Origin: Lepraria neglecta
Taxonomy: Eukaryota > Ascomycota > Lecanoromycetes > Lecanorales > Stereocaulaceae
Reading direction: 5' to 3'
Assembly: GCA_033220425.1 (NCBI GenBank)
Contig: CM065650.1
Location: 620,001-684,000 of the forward strand
DNA length: 64,000 bases
Position 1 is the first letter of the stretch; every line of letters starts with the position of its first letter. The notes beneath the pieces are model-generated. The model saw only the letters and a list, made by a program, of their open reading frames with translations, had not been told where the DNA came from and did no database searches. Position numbers and translations under genes: made by a program. Shown here piece by piece: positions 46,548-58,497 of this stretch.

Positions 46548-47990
46548 TTGGGGGAAAAAGGATGTCTCTACCAGCTGGCGTTGAAAGCCTTGCGTCCACA
46601 AAGCGCGACAAAGTCAAAAGCACGCCAGACCTTCGTATTCTCAGAAATTGAACAGCATGTCGAAAGAAGAAGTCTAGACGCTTTAAGTACTGGCGGTCCT
46701 ACAGTTATTGACATCGAGATCCCAAGCAATCTGCATAAGCCAAAAAGTCAGGACAGATTAGACAAAGGGGACGGTAAAGACGAGCTTTCACTTCGGGATA
46801 TTAGGAGCCTAGATTATCAACCAGAAGCTCCCTAATTATCACGTACCTCGCTTTCGAATGACTTGATTGTCGGCGAAGACATCGTCTTTCCCGGAGAAGA
46901 GGACGCAGCAAAAAATTTCATCCCTTGGCGAGTTATGAACAATCGATCAGATGCATCGTTTGAGTCACTTGCATCAGAATTCAATGAAGAATTCCCTCAG
47001 AGGGCCCCAGCCTATAGACAGGCACAGCGCCAGAAGTTTTTGGAAATCCTACAGGCCGTACCGCAAGATGATGGAACTTATGATTCGGCCAACGAGGATC
47101 AACAGAAGCGCATTCTGGACTTAGCAGACAAGTTCGATAAAGAAAAGTGCTTCGTGTTCAACCGCTTTACTCGTGTCGCGGTCCTTTGCCTGCTTCACTA
47201 TCAGCATGAACTGATGAAACTCGATGAGCTGGTCACACAGAACAATGTCGTATTCGATATAGTGAAACTCTGAGAGACACTTCTATTGTTATTAGAATAC
47301 TGTGAGTAATTCGAACCAAACGAGCCTGCATAGTCTGATTTCATCATTCAAAGATGAAGCTGTCCAGACGTTTAGCGACGTGGCTACCATAAAACATCCC
47401 AATATCGATACCAGCAAGCGGATAGGGGGGATCTTGCGAGGGGGCTTCTTGAGCCACGGTATTGGGATTCTCCAGATGCTCTGAACCTTTCGATCTTGCG
47501 CCCGATCCTCCTGATGAGACTCCAGATTCGATCCGACGATTTCTTCAGAACAAGCTCCCAAAGAGTCTACTAGGCAAGGCCAGGAAACAGCAGCGTTACT
47601 TTCAAGAAAGACAGGCTAAGGGGTCACTTAGAGGTGATTAGCACTGCTATTTTCTGGCATGGGAGCCGCATGACTAACCATTGGCCAGGTGGTACAGCCC
47701 GAGTCATCGAGGCTTACAAGCAGCAACCACTCCATGTATCAGATCTGGCCGACAACGTTGCTCGGCTCCTAATATCCGATTTTGGGCGGTCTATTCTTAT
47801 TGGCGCCTATGGTGGTGTTAGCATTCGTGTCGGAGAAGAAGTGGTCCTTGATTACTACTGCCCTTTTCGTCGTCTTCTTCGCCGTCACACTAGTCGTCGC
47901 CACAAAAGCGTCGAATTAAGAATTACTCGCTGCGACAGCTGCATATAGCGCGGTCTTAGTTGTCTTTGTTGGGAATACAATCTCAAACTC
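46548..47990 (+). pseudogene. DUF6594 membrane-protein pseudogene
   Basis: DUF6594 proteins are fungal membrane proteins with a helical N-terminal region and two or three C-terminal TMs. The relic keeps, in order, a variable N-terminus, FNRFTRVAVLCLLHYQHELMK (the family YQHEL motif), ISDFGRSILIGAYGGVSI, ITTALFVVFFAVTLVVATK, then the C-terminal signature ELLAATAAYSAVLVVFVG. Breaks: TAA at 46833-46835 inside a continuous frame, several frame changes (near 47270-47640 and 47840), and TAA at 47917-47919 exactly where the signature should read NQELLAA (CAA to TAA). Non-functional. Confidence 0.75.
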
Positions 47991-48285
47991 TGCGGGTAAA
48001 AATGGCTAAGTCATCTGAGTCTTGGAAAGGCGAACGTCACTTGTGAAACCTGACCCAGCTACCTGTCATTTACATTCCAACATCTTCATTCCGCCTTGGC
48101 AACCCCACTGGTTTCATTGGGATACTACATGGCCACTTTATCGCCCCAGTTCCAGTGATTGTACTTATCTGTTACCGGTCAAATCTACATCTTACTGTAA
48201 CCGATGGCCAGAATCGTTCGTTGACTTGCTCAGGAAGAGTTTCGTCAAAATCGCTTTTGCTTAGATACAATTCTGCGCGAACAAC

Positions 48286-50307
48286 ATGAAAGACATTCAT
48301 TTGTTGGAATCTAGTCCTCGCTCTATCGAGTTGCCGGCACAGGACCATGCCATGCAGAGGAGAGCTGTGGAATGTGATGACGCTGGCATAATACGCCTGG
48401 GAAACAAGCCAGTCTTGAAGGCGAGACCTCGGTATTGCTGTATTTTAATGTGCTCAATCTAAGATTTATTCTCTGCAGCGCCGGTTCGGGCTCGTATTGT
48501 TACTGGGCTTTAGCTGTACGTACAATCCTCATAACATGGGAGGAGATATTGATGTAAAGCTACATTGTTCGACCTAGCTCAGAAGGAACTAACTTTTAAA
48601 AGTGTTTTCGACATAGGAATCAAAAAGTAAGACTTAGATCGATAGGTCTTGGCCAGCATGTCACAAGCTAAGCTTTTTAGTGGAGGTCCCGCTGGTCTCG
48701 TGTACGGCTTTCTAGTCATTTAGGTCGGGACTGCCGCAGACTTTGCGTGTCTGAGCGAGCTCGTGTCAATGTATGCCCGACTGCTGATTCCCTTTGGGCT
48801 CGACTAAGACTTAATAGCACGACTACTGCTGCAGGACAGTATCACTGGGCCTTCGTGCTTGCTCCACGTTCCTCGAAAAAATTTCTTAGCTACGCCACGG
48901 GTATGAAGTGCTAAACCTGTGACTTGGCGGTTGCTCTAATCGCGCGTAGGATAGCTTAACGTGTGGGGTTAGCACGCCACCCTTGCATCGGTTTACTATC
49001 TGGCAGGTACCCAGATCCAGGGGTTGATCAGGCTGACAAGCCCTGCCTATGATCCCAAGCCATAGCATGCGGTTTTGCTGTTCTGGGCGTCGATGGCATT
49101 CACTATATTCGTGAACACCGTTGCTGGAAGATTTCTGCCAAGGTTCGAGGGCTTCATCCTCATACTCCATTATTCTGGGCTTCTTCGCTATCATTTTTCG
49201 ACTGGCTATCTTTGGGCCCCACCAGAGCGCATCTGAGGTTTTTGAAACCTTTCTCAATACCGGTAACTGGCCCACTCAAGGTCTCTCGTTTATGATAGGA
49301 ATAATTAGGTCCGTCTATTGCTTTACGGGTGCGTAACCTGTCCGATCATTGTCCAAGAATCCAAGTTCATCTAACATGGTAAATAGGTGCAGATGGTGCA
49401 ATCCATGTATGGTTATCCATTAGGCAACTGGACCGGGGCTGCAGATCAGCTGACAAGTTTCCAGATGTCTGAAGAAATCGAAAACGCCTCTGTCATGGTA
49501 CCACGTGCAACCATGTTCAGCATCCTGATCAACGGCGGTATAGGCTTTGGCATGTTGATCGTAACGCTCTTCAGTCTGAATGATGTGAAAGCAGCATTAG
49601 AGACTCCCACTAGATTCCCTTTCATGGAAGTTTTTTTTACAATCAATTGGGTCCATTGCTGGAGTCACTTGTACGGCATCGATCTTAACAATCATGCAGT
49701 ATGCTGCCAACGTGAGACTCCTTGCATCTGCTTCGCCGGGATGGAGGTTTTTGCAGCATGTGCGTCACCCGACCCATCTCTTAATCTTCTCCTTTCCTGA
49801 TGACAGCATCTTCTCAGTTGTTTTGCGCGATACTGATGGTGTTTCATCCGGGTTGACCCGCGCACGTCCCTTCCAATACGGTCCATTATGATCACCATAA
49901 TGATTTCTTTGCTCCTTTCATTCATTATCCTTGGATCAGCAACTGCATTGAAGGACCTAGTCTCGCTCTCAGTATCCAGTTTGCAATCCTCATACCTCGT
50001 CGCCATTAGCCTGTAACTCTATCGACGCTTTACCGGAGCCATACTTCCACGGAAGTCGGCTAGTGGAAGTGAAGTAATAGCAGGCAACCAAGTCATGTGA
50101 GGACCGTGACAAATGCCTGGACGATGGGGCATCACAGTCAACACCTTTGCATGTGAGTATTTGACTGTTGTGGTGTTCTTTAGCCTCTGGCCAACGGAGC
50201 GGCCAGTCACAGCAGGAAATATAAACTATGCCGTCCTAGTAACAGGGACAATCGTCCTTTTCAGCCTGGTATACTATTGCGTTTGGGCAAAGAGGGTATA
50301 TATCTAA
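48286..50307 (+). pseudogene. GABA/amino-acid permease (APC family) pseudogene
   Basis: Relic of a 12-TM plasma-membrane amino acid permease of the fungal GABA/choline type. The start MKDIHLLESS and IIRLGNKPVLK match the family N-terminus. Readable blocks follow: GGPAGLVYGFLVI, CLSELVSM, GQYHWAFVLAPRS, AIIFRLAIFGPHQSASEVFE, MSEEIENASVMVPRATMF, then near the C-terminus SSYLVAISL, MPGRWGITVNTFACEYLTV and ERPVTAGNINYAVLVTG. The frame changes repeatedly and contains many stops, including a TGA where GPW-MPGRWG expects Trp. Non-functional. Confidence 0.8.
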
Positions 50308-51239
50308 ACGACCTTTCGTGGTGTAAACCTCTGCAGAAATGCTTGGCGATCCAGCGCTATATCGAATGCAGATATACAGCAAGAGATCACCCCAGACCAC
50401 TACGCATACCGGCCCGAGAGTGCCCTGAAGCCACTCGCCAAGGCCCCTAGACTCGCTAGAATGACTCCTTCAGACCCCGCCGGAATAATGTTTCGGGGTC
50501 GTCTAGGGGGTCAACCCTAGGCTCAGGGACTTCGGTTTACGCGGAGAACTGGCCTGAGTCTAACGAATTACCATGTCATCAGCATTCTCGCCGGAGCGGA
50601 CTAATTAGTAAGGCGTTGGCATTAGGAGTGGATCCGTGTTCACAGCTGGATTCTGAGGCATATACTGCACCGTATCGTGAGAACCACCTGACAACCACCA
50701 TCAAATCAACTACAACCAATGAAATCAAAATCCTCCAGGAAGCATAGTTCTCAAGCCTACCCGAGGCTATCATGGCTATGACAAGCGATTATTCAATTCT
50801 TTGATAACTATACCCGTCACATGGCACGCTCTCGTCCTCTCAATCTGGATCCTTGGCCGTAAGAGAGCTTTGCCAATGATTGGTAAACTCCAACGAATCA
50901 TGATCCTAGAAAACCCAAGCTCATGCGTTAAACCCTTTGTCATCTCTTTCCTGCTCTCCTTTTGTCCATTTCCGGGCTTCCTTTTAATCCTTTAATCCTT
51001 TGACGCTTTTTGAAGCCTCTTTTCGCCCGTTCGTATCCCCTATCACTGCCATTGCTTTGTCCCTGGATTTGTAATAGATGGTCTCCATGACTTCCGTCTT
51101 GTCTGCGAAAGCGAATCACTCCCCAACATAGCGGAAGCAACCACACGAACCCTTGGACGAACTTGGCTGCCCTTCTCCGCTACGAAGTGGCCCTGCTGAT
51201 TGTCTTATTACCAGACCCGATGGGCAGTGGCCGATATTT
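50308..51239. other. Intergenic region with small GC-rich hairpins
   Basis: Around 50475-50520 two short stems are visible (GACCCCG...CGGGGTC and CTAGGG...CCCTAG). The minus-strand frame 50579-50773 has one hydrophobic segment but no recognisable family. Confidence 0.45.
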
Positions 51240-51602
51240 CTACACGCTCACTTTGATAAGTCCTGCATCTCCCACGAACGTGCTTCCCCCAGTTAGACCC
51301 TGAGGGTAAGATCCCATCGAGCACGCCGCGGCTATTTGGCTTGCTACATGCGAAATCCTATGCCAGGTGCTTGTATCTTCAAGGCTTTGATGCAAGCTCA
51401 CGGTCAGCATGCACGATTCGTAGATTTTTACCAATGGCAGACTATATCCATCATGATCACCGAAGAGGTGAAATAAGCCATGAGTTTTTCCTTCCGGAAG
51501 GAGGAGGGCTGCACGTATACAGTGTCGCGTATTCGCCTGACGAGAGCTAAACGTTGCAGGTGGGAAGCAAGCGACTTCAGCATTCATGTTGGTGGTACTC
51601 AA
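51240..51602 (-). pseudogene. Relic of a secreted cysteine-containing protein
   Basis: The frame reads CFPPATFSSRQANTRHCIRA, YSLPLVKIYESCMLTVSLHQ, STWHRISHVASQIAAAC and a Gly-rich end TGGSTFVGDAGLIKVSV. This ordered pattern (Cys, P-x-W-like block, Cys-x-V, W..I...A..I...C, GG.T..G) resembles a common family of fungal secreted proteins. The normal signal peptide and N-terminal half are not visible upstream, so this is probably a 5'-truncated remnant. Confidence is low. Confidence 0.35.
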
Positions 51603-52069
51603 AGTGGTATTCTACTGGTACAGGACCGGCGATCCCAGTGTACGAACAAAGAGTAGGAAAGACTTTCTTACTCTTCTTTCTGGTAACGGTAGCGAACGAA
51701 TCGTGATTGTTGTTGATAATGAATTGTATATAGTCGGAACCCCCAATACTTCGAAAGTGCAGAAGTGTATCTTCATACATACATATGCACGGGCCTGGCG
51801 GGCATGAGACAGGAGTGTCGGATATCGCAAGAACCTGTGAGAGCGCGCCATCCCCCCGTCTAATCGAACTTGGTGGACCAAACAAAGAAGGCGCGTCCCC
51901 CAAACTTCATAGTCCCGACTACTCCCACGAAGCCTCATACCATGTACCTTCCAAATAACTGAAGCAAGAAAAACAATAATATTGACACCACTCAGGCCTC
52001 ACGACTCAGGCGTTCTATCTATTATAATCGAATCTTCCAATTCCGACAACTGCGAAGAATCCTTGACTT

Positions 52070-52467
52070 CTAGAAACATATCCGGTGGCCCCATGATGGA
52101 TTCACCTCGTTGTACATGCCGTCCCCTGTTCTTTTTGCGTCTGTATAGCAGACATAGCATGCAGCGCCCACGGCGAGAACACCAAGCGCTACTCCAACGC
52201 CTGTGCCGGCTGTGGCCCCTCCGCTAAGGCTAGATGAGGGCTTTGGCGAGGCCGCTGAATTGGAGTAGCGACTAGGGAGTCAGACTAAGATGACGTAGTT
52301 GTCCTAAGTGAAGCGGAAGTTGTCGACGAGCTAGGAGCAGCGCTTGTGAATGGATAAACACCGACATCATAATAAATAGAAAGTGCTTCAGAAAAGTCTG
52401 GAGGGTTGCTTATTAAGGGATTACGACAGGGTGAATAATCCAAGAATGCAAGCACACCATACAGCAT
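52070..52467 (-). pseudogene. 3' remnant of a cysteine-rich ectodomain family member (copy 2)
   Basis: Only the stalk and membrane end survive: YYDVGVYPFTSAAPSSSTTS (compare the YYSAAGYSIS stalk of the other copies), then in another frame SLSGGATAGTGVGVALGVLA, the TM segment, and a short cytosolic tail ending WGHRICF. A TAG and a frame change separate the parts. It lies directly downstream of copy 3. Confidence 0.55.
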
Positions 52468-52604
52468 TGTGCGTGTAAGCTTCCCACCACCTATTCAACT
52501 TTCAACTCTCGATCTCTTGAACCCATTCATGAGGCAATTCGTGGACTTGTTGGGGTGGAGCGAGAGAAACATCCATTTCCATCCGACTTGGTTGCCCTGT
52601 CATT

Positions 52605-53498
52605 TCAGCCTGAACTTACTGGGATAGTGGAAGAGGAGGTTCCATTTCCATCCGACTCGGCCGCCCCTATCGGCTCTGGTTTGTGGTACTGCTGCGCTAC
52701 TTCTGGAGATGTTTGCTTTGATGTTTGTGCCGCACTAGCCGTATTTTGGTCCCCCCTACGTGTGATTAAGAAGTGTAACCCGGCTCCGAGGACACAGGCA
52801 CCAAAAGCTGCGCCAATTTCTATTCCAGCCTTTGTGCCAAAGTTCAGGGCCGGGGATTTATCTTGTGTTGGTGGGGAGCTGTTCACCGTCGTTGTTGAAG
52901 TAAGCGTGCCAGGGGTGGAGACTATGATCTGCATAGGCGGGGTTCCAGTAGCAGAAACTATTTAAGCTGTAGGAGTTGTTGTTGGGACCGAGATACTATA
53001 GCCCGCCGCAGAATAGTAGGTAGCCGAATTCGCCTCATACGAAGGGATTAGGTTATCGTTGTGGTAGTTGATCTCCGTTATTCCCTGATGTTTGTCGCAA
53101 CAGGTCTGGTTCTTCGGAAACGGGCAATCGTTCCGTCATTATAAATAGTAGTATTTAGTGTATAGTTGAATCTGTATACTGAGTCTTTTGTTTCGCAGTA
53201 AGTCTAGGTTGTAACAACAGATTCGGTGCTTAAACGAGTGACTTACCGAGGTTAAGAGGACAAGCAGAGCTCTCCCAACTTCTATCGGTGCAGGATCCAA
53301 CATTGCTAACAGATACGTCGTGGTAATAACAGTACAGGTTGGTGGCACAAATCCAGCCTCTACCACAACACGAGCTTACTCTGGTGTCGGGATCACAGTG
53401 AAAGTCGGGCGAAGTGCTGCCATTGGAGAAATAGCAGGTTTCAAATTGGCAATAGCCTAGGTCAACGAGAAAAACAATATTAGATTTAACTTATGCAT
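52605..53498 (-). pseudogene. Cysteine-rich ectodomain family pseudogene (copy 3)
   Basis: Start MHKLNLILFFSL, then a one-base frame change before LGYCQFETCYFSNG. The ectodomain follows as CDPDTRVSSCCGRGWIC, VGSCTDRSWESSACPLNL, then the donor GTAAGT as in copies 1 and 4. Exon 2 gives FNYTLNTTIYNDGTI, with a one-base loss before CPFPKNQTCCDKHQGI. The stalk ATYYSAAGYSIS is followed by TAA where the frame otherwise continues, then a TM (GIEIGAAFGACVLGAGLHFL) and tail. Two frame changes and one stop mean no intact product, but the domain order is complete. Confidence 0.75.
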
Positions 53499-54096
53499 TG
53501 CAAGATATTGTGAGTGAGAGGAAAGTTTTTGGAGACGATGAGAGAATGGGAGAAGCTGCACCATCGAGTATATGACTCGCAAAAAGAACTTTCGCGATAA
53601 GGAATAGCAGCTGACGAGTGCTAAGAAGCTGACGACAATGTCTGCGCCTCGTGTTTTCCAGACGCGTAAATCCCTGGCTGCAGTGAATATGAGGTAGATC
53701 AGGAGCCAAAGTTTCGATGTTTTAATTTGTTTCATGGCGGACGCAGCTTGCCACAGATGCCGAAAAGATGCATATTCTCTGAATTAGCGCTTACCTATCA
53801 GTCGGCACAGATGTGCGACGATCAGTTTTCAGAGTTTTCTTGACATAGTTCTTTCATGCCATTCAGACCTTGAGCTGTCATCATTCGATTGTCGAAGGTC
53901 GGGTATTTTCTTCGAAGAATAGGAGAACTACCACTTGATAAATGTCACTTGATACTAGCATTTCTTCCGTACAAATTATTTCCTATCAGCTTGTTCGTCG
54001 ATGGATTTAGATAGTAACATGCTATTATGTCGTAATGCAACAAGACTCGATCACGTTTTCAAACTGACAAGGAACCTCATTCCACTAGCCCCAGAC

Positions 54097-54562
54097 CTAC
54101 TCGCATCCTCCATAACAGACGTACTTTGCCCAAACGCCATTATTGAAGGACTTGCACTGCCCAATAGAAACCTCATCATAAGCGTTGCACTTAGAGTTCT
54201 TGCACGCATACTCCGTGGCTATCAAAAATCAGATTATCTAACATTCAAATCTCAAAATGATAACAAAGAGACTCACAGCCACAGCATGGATTATCAGGGG
54301 GTCCACCAGTCACCCAGATGATAGCCTCAGACCCATATGGCCCTCCAACGACGGCGCCGTTCGCCACATTGTAGTCTGAGCCAGCATAATCCTGGCAAGC
54401 CTTATCGTAGTAGCTGAGAGGCATGTATTAGCCGACGAATTATATTGAAAATAGATGATTGGATCGAAACACGTGCAAGTTAACTTGAGCTCCAGGCTCT
54501 TGGGCAACTGTTTGCCAAGCCATAAAGAGAGAGGCGGCTGCGATAAAATTGAAGTAGTGCAT
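54097..54562 (-). CDS. Small secreted cysteine-rich protein (three exons)
   Basis: Exons 54562-54471, 54413-54277 and 54218-54097, joined in phase 2 then phase 1, give 116 residues. The signal peptide is MHYFNFIAAASLFMAWQTVA. The mature part contains YYDKACQDYAGSDYNVANG, DNPCCGSTEYACKNSKCNA, then GQCKSFNNGVWAKY and the end CYGGCE: nine cysteines in about 95 residues. Donor GTGAGT and acceptor TTGATAG of the second intron are strong; the first donor (GTTTCG) is weak. Small size, secretion and high Cys content fit an effector-like or antimicrobial-like secreted protein. No family is recognised and no activity can be stated. Confidence 0.7.
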
Positions 54563-55489
54563 GGTTTCGAGAGCGCTCGAGGGTTGGTTCTTGATCGTTT
54601 GCTATGGAGTAAGGTTGTTTTCGAGGTTGATGAGTAGGAGAAATAGGGGGAGAAGACGAATATTTATAGATAAAATCTCAGGTGGTTTCTGCTGTGATGA
54701 AATTATGCTCATTCATCACTTCCGGCACTCCTACAACTCCGGCTTTCATCGATCAAGTCATCATCTCGCAGCAATAGCTGGTGCCACACAAACCTGCCAT
54801 CAGTCTCACACTTCCTAATTGATCATATTGTAAGGCTTCAAGAAAGCCCACGCGTGGTGCTGACATGATCGGTAAGCATGTTCCTCATCAACGTACATTG
54901 CTCAACTGTCAGATACTATGGTCCATGCGCGCCCTTTCCATGTGTTTGACAGTGTATTGGCCAATTTGTAGTAGTATTGAAGTAGTTTCCACTAGCCATG
55001 TGAGCCGATTTTGTTTCAAATCCCGCGTGCCCGGACCAATGACTGTGATTCGGGGAAGGAAAGGCTAGTAGGCTTGGAAGGTACCGGCTGCGGTAAGCAC
55101 TTAAATGCTCGCTTGCAATACTTATGACAAAGTCTTTGATGCTGCGAATAGGATCCCGCTTTTGCCACGATGGAATCCGTCTGGGCAGTTTTGGGTGAGT
55201 ATTGCTAATTGTGGTACTTCGCCTGCCGATTCCACGGATGTGTAAAGCTGACATTATAGAAGCTCATTTACTAGATAGCTTTCTTTAGCGTCGCCCGCTC
55301 GACCCGACCGTTTCCATGGTGGAGGGAAGGCTGATAAATTTTGCGACGTTAATTTCTCCGAAAGGAGATGAAAGGTATTCTTCATCAAAGTACATTGCCA
55401 AAGAATCATCCGCCAATACCTGACGAGTCGCTGCCAAAGATCTCCGTATGACTCTCTACAAAGCTCTCGTGGGTGACTATACTAACATT
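54563..55489. other. Intergenic region
   Basis: The promoter side of the three-exon secreted gene. Overlapping short frames on both strands; nothing recognised. Confidence 0.5.
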
Positions 55490-57010
55490 TCAGAAATCCC
55501 CAAAGCACTCAAATGGCCTTAGGATAGTCATGTTGCTGCCCTCTGTGATATTCTCATAAGGTAGTTCTACGTCGGAGGGCGTATACGCATTATATAACTG
55601 TAAGAGCGAGACATTAGACGGCGTGACATATAATCTTGTGAAATCGTGCCCAGGAGCAAGTCTTTCCTCGTCCTGAATCTGCTGCCAGTTTTTTTCCGTT
55701 TGGTAGGCCCAGTCCTCGAAGTAAAGCCCTAGAGCTACCTTGCAATTGCAAAGTTCGTAGGACAGCCCCAGCCCGATCCCAAAGTAAGTAACATTTGCTG
55801 GGATAGATGGCCGCAGAAGCATCCGCGTTGGCACGAGGCCTCGCCCGAAGGATCCGACAGCGAGGTACCGGCTACAGGAAAAGGGGATGCGTTATGTACT
55901 GATGAAGGTAATGATAGATCAAGCTCGCCATCGATGTTGGCGTTGGTGGCGTACCTGACATCCTCATAACTTCTGTTGAGCCGTACGATAGTGATACAGT
56001 CCGTGGCTACAAAAGTCCTAACCCCTTCGGTGTTGCCATCTCCATCACTGTAAGTAGTATTAGTACAACTGAACGATATTTATAGTCGCTACTGCACTGA
56101 GGACCGCTGTCTTCACTGTATAACCCACCGCACCTTTCATCCGCCGGTATTTCTCCATATGCACTGATACAAAAACCGCATGACCTTGACGCAATTAGTC
56201 TTCATGTGTGTTTTGCTAGCTCGGCGTTACTTACTGTACGTAATACGGTAAAATTGTCCAGTAGCCGCAAGAGCTGCTCGAATTGTTCGGCCGCGTGGTT
56301 ATCAAAGTCTGTCCTGTCGTACTGGTCTTGGAGTACGTGTATGTAGCTCCCAGATTGAAGGCTGTCTGAAGTGTATCGCTGGCCTTTCCTGTAACACTGA
56401 TACCGCCATTGACCGCATACCCGTGGGTGATCGCTAAGCTCTTTGAACCACCGAACATGCAGGGCGCATTTACTTCACGATTGGAGTCTGGAAAAGGTAC
56501 TTCCGGCCCGAAAAACCCATAGAGGTATTGCTCGCAATACGCTGCGCTGTTCTTTTAATAGGCCGAACTTTGCTGACAGTCAGATGGACTTGTGAGTGAC
56601 GATGGAGAATCGCTATTGACCTAGGGTTTCGAGTTCAGTGGTTTTGAAGAACTTGATGACATTAGTCGAGGGCTGGTACTTACGAACAATTCTGGCTGAG
56701 AGGTTGGATCCATGCAGTCTGATGTTGGAGCCCGTGGCTGGAGCGCAGATATAGGTGACTTCGACCTTATGGCAGCGAGCAAGAACGGTATCTTTTGAGA
56801 AATCAACATATTGAGATGAGAATTATCAACCGTGTGGGGTTTCTTGAAGATCTCGAATGTCTAGAAAAAGTGATTTTTTGACAATTGCTTCCGAAGACGC
56901 AGCGGCCCTGCGATAGATTTGAACAGTATATGTATGTTCGCCAGCGCAAGCTTTCATTGGAGCGCACATTGGTACTTGAACTGCCATAAGACCGAGCCTT
57001 GTCGCCAAAA
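55490..57010 (-). pseudogene. Secreted-protein pseudogene(s), unknown family
   Basis: Readable blocks from 57010 downward: MCAPMKACAGEHTYTVQIY, then across TGA-TAA in the same frame SQYVDFSKDTVLARCHKVEV and TYICAPATGSNIRLHGSNLS. Across a frame change come SPSDCQQSSAY-stop-KNSAAYCEQYLYG, CMFGGSKSLAITHGYAVNGG, AFNLGATYTYSKTSTTGQ and SCGYWTILPYYVQ with donor GTAAGT. Then follow ATDCITIVRLNRSYEDV, RYLAVGSFGRGLV and VTYFGIGLGLSYELCNCK, with many N-x-S/T sites. Cys- and Asn-rich content suggests a secreted glycoprotein. It may be one long gene or two. At least three stops and one frameshift make it non-functional. Confidence 0.55.
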
Positions 57011-58497
57011 CCGTTGGGCTGTATCGGCATTGAGAATGTCGTGCTATGTTGCGCGGAAATTGGGCCAGTATGACGGGTCTTACATTCGGTGGAATACTTA
57101 GGAGGTTCTTACAGCCCGAGCGGCCAATATACCGTCAGATTAATCCATCGCTTCTTGCTGTATCGAAACTATACCGCTCGTCACTGACATGTTCTACTAA
57201 TGGTCTCGCATTTGGTGATCCTACTCTGTGGATCTACAAGTGTGCTTGATAGGCTCTCTAAATCCCGAGAAGTGACAAGGCTGAGGTAAATTGCGAGCAT
57301 CTCAGCTACTAAGCAAGGTGGGATAGGCACCACTTTGAGCACCAATCTGGGCTGACGACCAAGTCATGAGCGCCCATTTTGCACGAATCAAGCAACATAT
57401 ACCGTAAGTGTTCATGATCTTCTAAGAAGTTAGCGGACCGGATAAGTCAGAGCATCGATAGAGCGCCGACAATGCTGGGACGGTTGTCCAAGGTTGTTGC
57501 CTTGACAGCCTGCGGATCGCTCGAGAATGTTTGGCGTGTTGAGTGACGAGGGTGGGGTAATGCAAGGCCTATGCTCAAAGAGCTGTCAACTCCGAGTGGG
57601 TCAGCACTAGTGAAAGATTGCGGACATATTATTTTACTTCAGAATTTGACTGGTGGACTTCGGAGAAAGTGGGGTGAACCGAATCAGACATCCAGGAGCC
57701 CAGATGGGCCATAATCCTCTATACCACGGTCCAGAAAAGATTGCAGCCCAGAACACCTGTCCCTGTATTTCCAATTATTCTCATGGCGCTCTTGACTGAA
57801 CTACGTTTCTTGAAGGCAGCTGATCAGCGCGTACTCTGATTTCCTACATGCACACCCCCGACTAGATAGATCCTACTATTAGCTTAGTTGAATGCTTATT
57901 TCGGACTACTAGCGAAGCCACTCACTCAGTTATCTAGCTGATTCTGGGCGCCAGCGAGGTGGTTCTACACGTAAGGAAGGGAAGGAAAAAGGTATCAAGC
58001 AAGCTGGCAATGCTGCTGCAGACGCCACGCTAGCTTGTGCACCTGGGGCCGACAGGACGTCTGATGTAGTCCGTATGGAAAGTATTCAACACAACTCGAA
58101 TCCACCTACCCCCGGAGTACTCCTCTAGGGGTCGCTTTCAAACACCTTCCAGGCGGCTGTGTGCATGTAGGAATCGAGGCTGTGCGGGTAGGAAATAAAG
58201 GTGTGCGCTGATCCTTTGCCTTCTTGAAAGGATTTCAGCCGAACCAAGCCTCTTCGAACGAAGCTGAGTAAAGGAGGATATCGCAAGCAACGCACATTGA
58301 TATCATCCACGCATCTCGGCGTCGTCCAAAATTTGCAAGACGTGGTACGCGAGCTTCAAATTATCATTACATAATACAGACAGATCCACCTGAACGCCAC
58401 GCTAAATTTCAAGGGGTATCATGTTCATATCTCATTAATAGTAATGTTCCAGCATCTCAAAGACTGCATGGACCAGAGCCACACAGTGTGTCCCCTT
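57011..58497. other. Gene-poor stretch
   Basis: No coding pattern recognised on either strand in about 1.5 kb. Confidence 0.5.
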
